A DNA stretch of 64,000 nucleotides from Serinibacter arcticus (GTDB lineage: Bacteria > Actinomycetota > Actinomycetes > Actinomycetales > Beutenbergiaceae). The stretch covers positions 868,001 to 932,000 of the forward strand of contig NZ_RHPJ01000002.1 in assembly GCF_004786095.1 (NCBI RefSeq). The letters run 5' to 3'. Below are positions 63,760 through 64,000 of this stretch, one piece after another (within the stretch, counting starts at the first letter, position 1; each line of letters opens with the position of its first letter). The notes beneath the pieces were generated by a model that had not been told where the DNA came from, did not search any database, and worked only from the letters and a program-made list of their open reading frames with translations. A program made the position numbers and the translations under genes.

Positions 63760-64000
63760 GCGCCCGCCGCACGCTCGCCCTGACCGCCGCGCTCACCGTG
63801 GGACTCGGCGCGGCCGCCGTCGTGCCCACCGTGGCGGCGCCCGACGGCGGGAGGGGCGCCGCGCCCGCCGTCGCCGTCGAGGCCGCCAGAGATGCCGAGG
63901 AGGCCGCGAACGTCGCGCCGCTCGCGCAGCCCACGGCCTCGTTCACGTCGCCGTGGCACGTCATCGACACCGTCAACGACGGTGAGATCCAGCCCACCGG
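63756..64000 (+). CDS. Exported discoidin-domain protein, 3'-truncated by window edge
   Basis: First 81 residues of a protein whose ATG overlaps the preceding stop (ATGA). Sec signal MSARRTLALTAALTVGLGAAAVVPTVAAPDGG, a short Ala-rich linker, then NVAPLAQPTASFTSPWHVIDTVNDG, which is the beginning of an F5/8-type discoidin domain like those in the GH121-like and GH43 proteins. Probably another secreted glycosidase of this operon; the catalytic part is outside the window. Confidence 0.8.
   Translation, partial: MSARRTLALTAALTVGLGAAAVVPTVAAPDGGRGAAPAVAVEAARDAEEAANVAPLAQPTASFTSPWHVIDTVNDGEIQPT

Overview
The window is about 64 kb of very GC-rich DNA with densely packed genes, many GTG and TTG starts, 4-nt stop/start overlaps and little intergenic space. 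It looks like the chromosome of a saprophytic actinobacterium, probably Micrococcales related to the cellulomonad/beutenbergiad/promicromonosporid groups. Supporting points are c-di-AMP (disA), an MshD-free mycobacterial-type ArgA, several LacI regulators, Tat and Sec secreted glycosidases, and four exported proteins ending in three SLH domains. The species cannot be fixed from the sequence. No phage, insertion sequence, CRISPR array or rRNA was seen; there is one tRNA, tRNA-Thr(TGT).

Layout. 1-4.65 kb: a livKHMGF-type ABC importer on the minus strand, with livF running off the left edge. 4.8-17.7 kb: two LacI regulators, a giant secreted PQQ-dependent sugar dehydrogenase with SLH domains, a Gfo/Idh/MocA oxidoreductase coupled to a TIM-barrel isomerase/lyase, a small NADP-binding reductase, and an SDR plus flavoprotein pair. 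17.9-19.0 kb: an acyl-CoA dehydrogenase-like gene. 19.3-24.65 kb: the glycerol genes glpK, glpF and glpD with a divergent SorC-type regulator. 24.6-34.5 kb: housekeeping and accessory genes (argA, mutY, disA, radA, proC, small membrane proteins, a hydrolase) with an exported DUF1080-SLH protein at 27.8 kb. 34.5-39.7 kb: a LacI regulator followed by araB, araD and araA. 39.9-44.7 kb: an APC permease, a DsbA-like membrane protein, tRNA-Thr and a GAF-ANTAR regulator. 44.7-64 kb: a LacI regulator divergent from a long sugar operon: binding protein, two permeases, cytosolic GH127, a giant GH121-like protein with SLH domains, GH43 with SLH domains, a Tat-exported GH146-like enzyme, and the start of another exported discoidin-domain protein.

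Two systems stand out. The right-hand locus has the same order as the bifidobacterial beta-L-arabinooligosaccharide (hyp) cluster: binding protein, two permeases, GH127, GH121, GH43. Here the large enzymes carry SLH anchors, and an araBDA catabolic operon lies about 6 kb upstream of the locus regulator, so the two regions together could take beta-linked arabinofuranosides to xylulose 5-phosphate.

The left-hand genes are tied together by similar palindromes with an AGCGCT core in front of four separate transcription units: the PQQ dehydrogenase, Gfo/Idh plus TIM barrel, SDR plus flavoprotein, and DUF1080-SLH. This suggests a LacI-controlled oxidative, possibly 3-keto-glycoside, route for an unidentified sugar. 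That regulon is the best candidate here for an undescribed system.
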